DNA of 7,062 nt, from the NCBI GenBank assembly GCA_902783205.1, contig CACZQE010000128.1:1-7062 (forward strand), written 5' to 3'. Origin of the DNA: an uncultured Lachnospiraceae bacterium. GTDB taxonomy: Bacteria > Bacillota_A > Clostridia > Lachnospirales > Lachnospiraceae. The notes under the pieces are model-generated. The model saw only the letters and a program-made list of their open reading frames with translations. It was not told where the DNA came from and made no database searches. Shown in pieces: positions 5,827 to 7,062 of this stretch. Each line of letters opens with the position of its first letter. The first letter of the stretch is position 1. Made by a program: the position numbers and the translations under genes.

Positions 5827-6843
5827 ATGGCAAAAATCAAAAGATTATTCAACGATCCTTATGACATCGTAGAAGAGATGGTCGAGGGGTATGTCGGTGC
5901 CCATAAGCAGTACGTAAAAATGTGCGACATGGAAGAAGCACAGGGACGTGTAGTACTCGCAAATGATGCCGGCACCCGCGACAAAGTCGGCGTTATCATC
6001 GGCGGAGGATCCGGCCATGAGCCGCTCTTCATCGGTTATGTAGGAAAAGACTTTGCGGATGCAGTAGTAATCGGCAATATCAATACATCACCGTCACCCG
6101 ATCCCTGCTATGCAGCTGCAAAAGCATGTGACAACGGCAAAGGATGTATTTACCTTTACGGAAACTATGCCGGAGACGTAATGAACTTCGACATGGGCGC
6201 TGAGAAGGCAGACGAGGAAGATGATATCGAAGTTGAGACAGTTCTGGTCACAGATGATGTGGTTTCTTCCGAGAACATCGAGGACAGACGTGGTATCGCA
6301 GGTGACTTCTTCGTATTCAAGGTAGCAGGCGCTAAAGCAGCAACAGGCGCAGACCTGGATGAAGTTGTAGAAGCAGCAAAGAAGGCAAATGACAATACAA
6401 GGACCATGGGTGTTGCAATGTCCTCCGCTACCCTTCCTGCAAAGGGCGGCCCCATTTTTGATATGGATGACGGAGACATGGAAATCGGTATGGGTATCCA
6501 CGGAGAGCCCGGCGTAAGAAGAGGAAAGATTGATACAGCAGATAATGTAATCAATGAGATGATGGATCCCATCCTCAGCGACCTTCCTTTCAAAGAGGGA
6601 GATGAGGTATACGTACTGGTGAACAGCCTTGGCGCAACACCGCTGATGGACCTTCATGTATGCTACAGAAGAGTTGCTCAGATTCTCGAAGAGAAGGGTA
6701 TCAAAGTATATAAAGCCCTTGTCGGCCCCTTCGCATGTTCCATGGATATGGCGGGAATGTCCGTAACCCTTATGAAACTGGATGACGAGCTCAAAGAGCT
6801 TATGGATGCACCGTGTGACACACCTTACTTTACACAGGTTTAA
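5827..6843 (+). CDS. dhaK: DhaK, substrate-binding subunit of PTS-dependent dihydroxyacetone kinase
   Basis: DhaK binds dihydroxyacetone covalently through a histidine and presents it for phosphorylation by DhaL-ATP, giving dihydroxyacetone phosphate for glycolysis. At 338 residues it is near the usual length. Conserved marks are IIGGGSGHEP (57-66, His64 matching the E. coli active-site histidine), GNYAGDVMNFD (112-122, Asp117 matching the general base), GMGIHGEPG (221-229, His225 as the substrate-linking histidine), VNSLGATPL (265-273) and SMDMAGMSVTL (305-315). The segment usually read as FTSP or FASP near the substrate is NTSP (86-89) here. There are many acidic residues around 129-137. 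The start follows AGGAGGT (5814-5820). The 66-base gap after dhaM holds no clear terminator or promoter, so co-transcription is likely. Use of a related ketose or tetrulose as substrate cannot be excluded. Confidence 0.93.
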   Translation: MAKIKRLFNDPYDIVEEMVEGYVGAHKQYVKMCDMEEAQGRVVLANDAGTRDKVGVIIGGGSGHEPLFIGYVGKDFADAVVIGNINTSPSPDPCYAAAKACDNGKGCIYLYGNYAGDVMNFDMGAEKADEEDDIEVETVLVTDDVVSSENIEDRRGIAGDFFVFKVAGAKAATGADLDEVVEAAKKANDNTRTMGVAMSSATLPAKGGPIFDMDDGDMEIGMGIHGEPGVRRGKIDTADNVINEMMDPILSDLPFKEGDEVYVLVNSLGATPLMDLHVCYRRVAQILEEKGIKVYKALVGPFACSMDMAGMSVTLMKLDDELKELMDAPCDTPYFTQV

Positions 6844-6856
6844 AGAGGAATAGACG

Positions 6857-7062
6857 ATGAGTGATTATTTAAGTAAAGAATACTTCGTACAGGTGATCCG
6901 GGACCTGATTCCCTTGGTACATGAAAGAAAAGACTACTATACAGAACTGGATTCAGCCATCGGAGACGGTGATCACGGTATCAATCTGGAGATTGGATTC
7001 CGCGAGGTGGAAGCACATCTTGACGAGTGGAAGGATCTCAATGTAAAGGATCTTTACAAAAA
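6857..7062 (+). CDS. dhaL: DhaL, nucleotide-binding subunit of dihydroxyacetone kinase (3' truncated by window)
   Basis: DhaL holds ADP/ATP with magnesium, is rephosphorylated by DhaM and transfers phosphate to substrate on DhaK. The first 68 residues are visible; full-length family members are about 200-210. LDSAIGDGDHGINLEIGF (31-48) carries the three metal-binding aspartates expected for the family (Asp32, Asp37, Asp39) and His40. The ATG at 6857 lies 13 bases after the dhaK stop and seven bases after GAGGA (6845-6849), so it is translated from the same transcript as dhaK. The frame stays open to the right edge of the window. Confidence 0.93.
   Translation, partial: MSDYLSKEYFVQVIRDLIPLVHERKDYYTELDSAIGDGDHGINLEIGFREVEAHLDEWKDLNVKDLYK

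Noticed and set aside
6094..6657. Minus-strand open frame (187 codons) inside dhaK
   Set aside because: It is the shadow of a strongly conserved DhaK reading frame, with no family resemblance of its own.

Overview
The window looks like ordinary chromosome from a low-to-mid GC Gram-positive anaerobe, most likely a Clostridia member close to Lachnospiraceae. The reasons are strong AGGAGG-type ribosome binding sites, sigma-A-like promoters, compact U-tailed terminators, a lipobox lipoprotein, a PTS-dependent dihydroxyacetone-kinase cluster and a class I lysyl-tRNA synthetase. The taxonomic placement is inference from gene content and style; there is no 16S or other marker here. All recognised genes are on the + strand.

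Layout. (1) Bases 1-141 are the C-terminal end of a probable MarR-type regulator, followed by a strong terminator (166-206). (2) A 30-base inverted repeat (219-248) lies against a near-consensus extended -10 promoter (253-281). This promoter drives a 685-residue class I lysyl-tRNA synthetase (347-2404) fused at its C-terminus to a Trbp111/EMAPII-like tRNA-binding domain; it ends at its own terminator (2443-2486). (3) A secreted multidomain protein (2523-4001) has a signal peptide, two SH3-like segments, a possible ricin-like middle and a C39-like cysteine peptidase domain with a recognisable Cys/His/Asp set. (4) A lipoprotein (4121-5200) resembles the PPIase and C-terminal chaperone parts of trigger factor but is anchored outside the cell; a strong terminator follows (5259-5293). 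(5) A dihydroxyacetone kinase operon runs in the order dhaM (5362-5760), dhaK (5827-6843), dhaL (6857 to beyond the right edge).

How the genes relate. The window holds at least four separate transcription units rather than one system. The synthetase is a housekeeping gene. The C39-like protein and the lipoprotein both act outside the membrane, and no terminator is visible between them, so they could share a transcript and might cooperate, one in processing or binding and one in folding exported proteins; that is inference. The Dha genes form one functional unit: PTS phosphate goes to DhaM, then to the nucleotide held by DhaL, then to substrate bound covalently by DhaK. I see no CRISPR array, tRNA, rRNA, insertion sequence or phage gene. 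The most notable items are the LysRS-Trbp111 fusion, the membrane-anchored trigger-factor-like protein with an eroded PPIase pocket, and the inverted repeat beside the lysS promoter.
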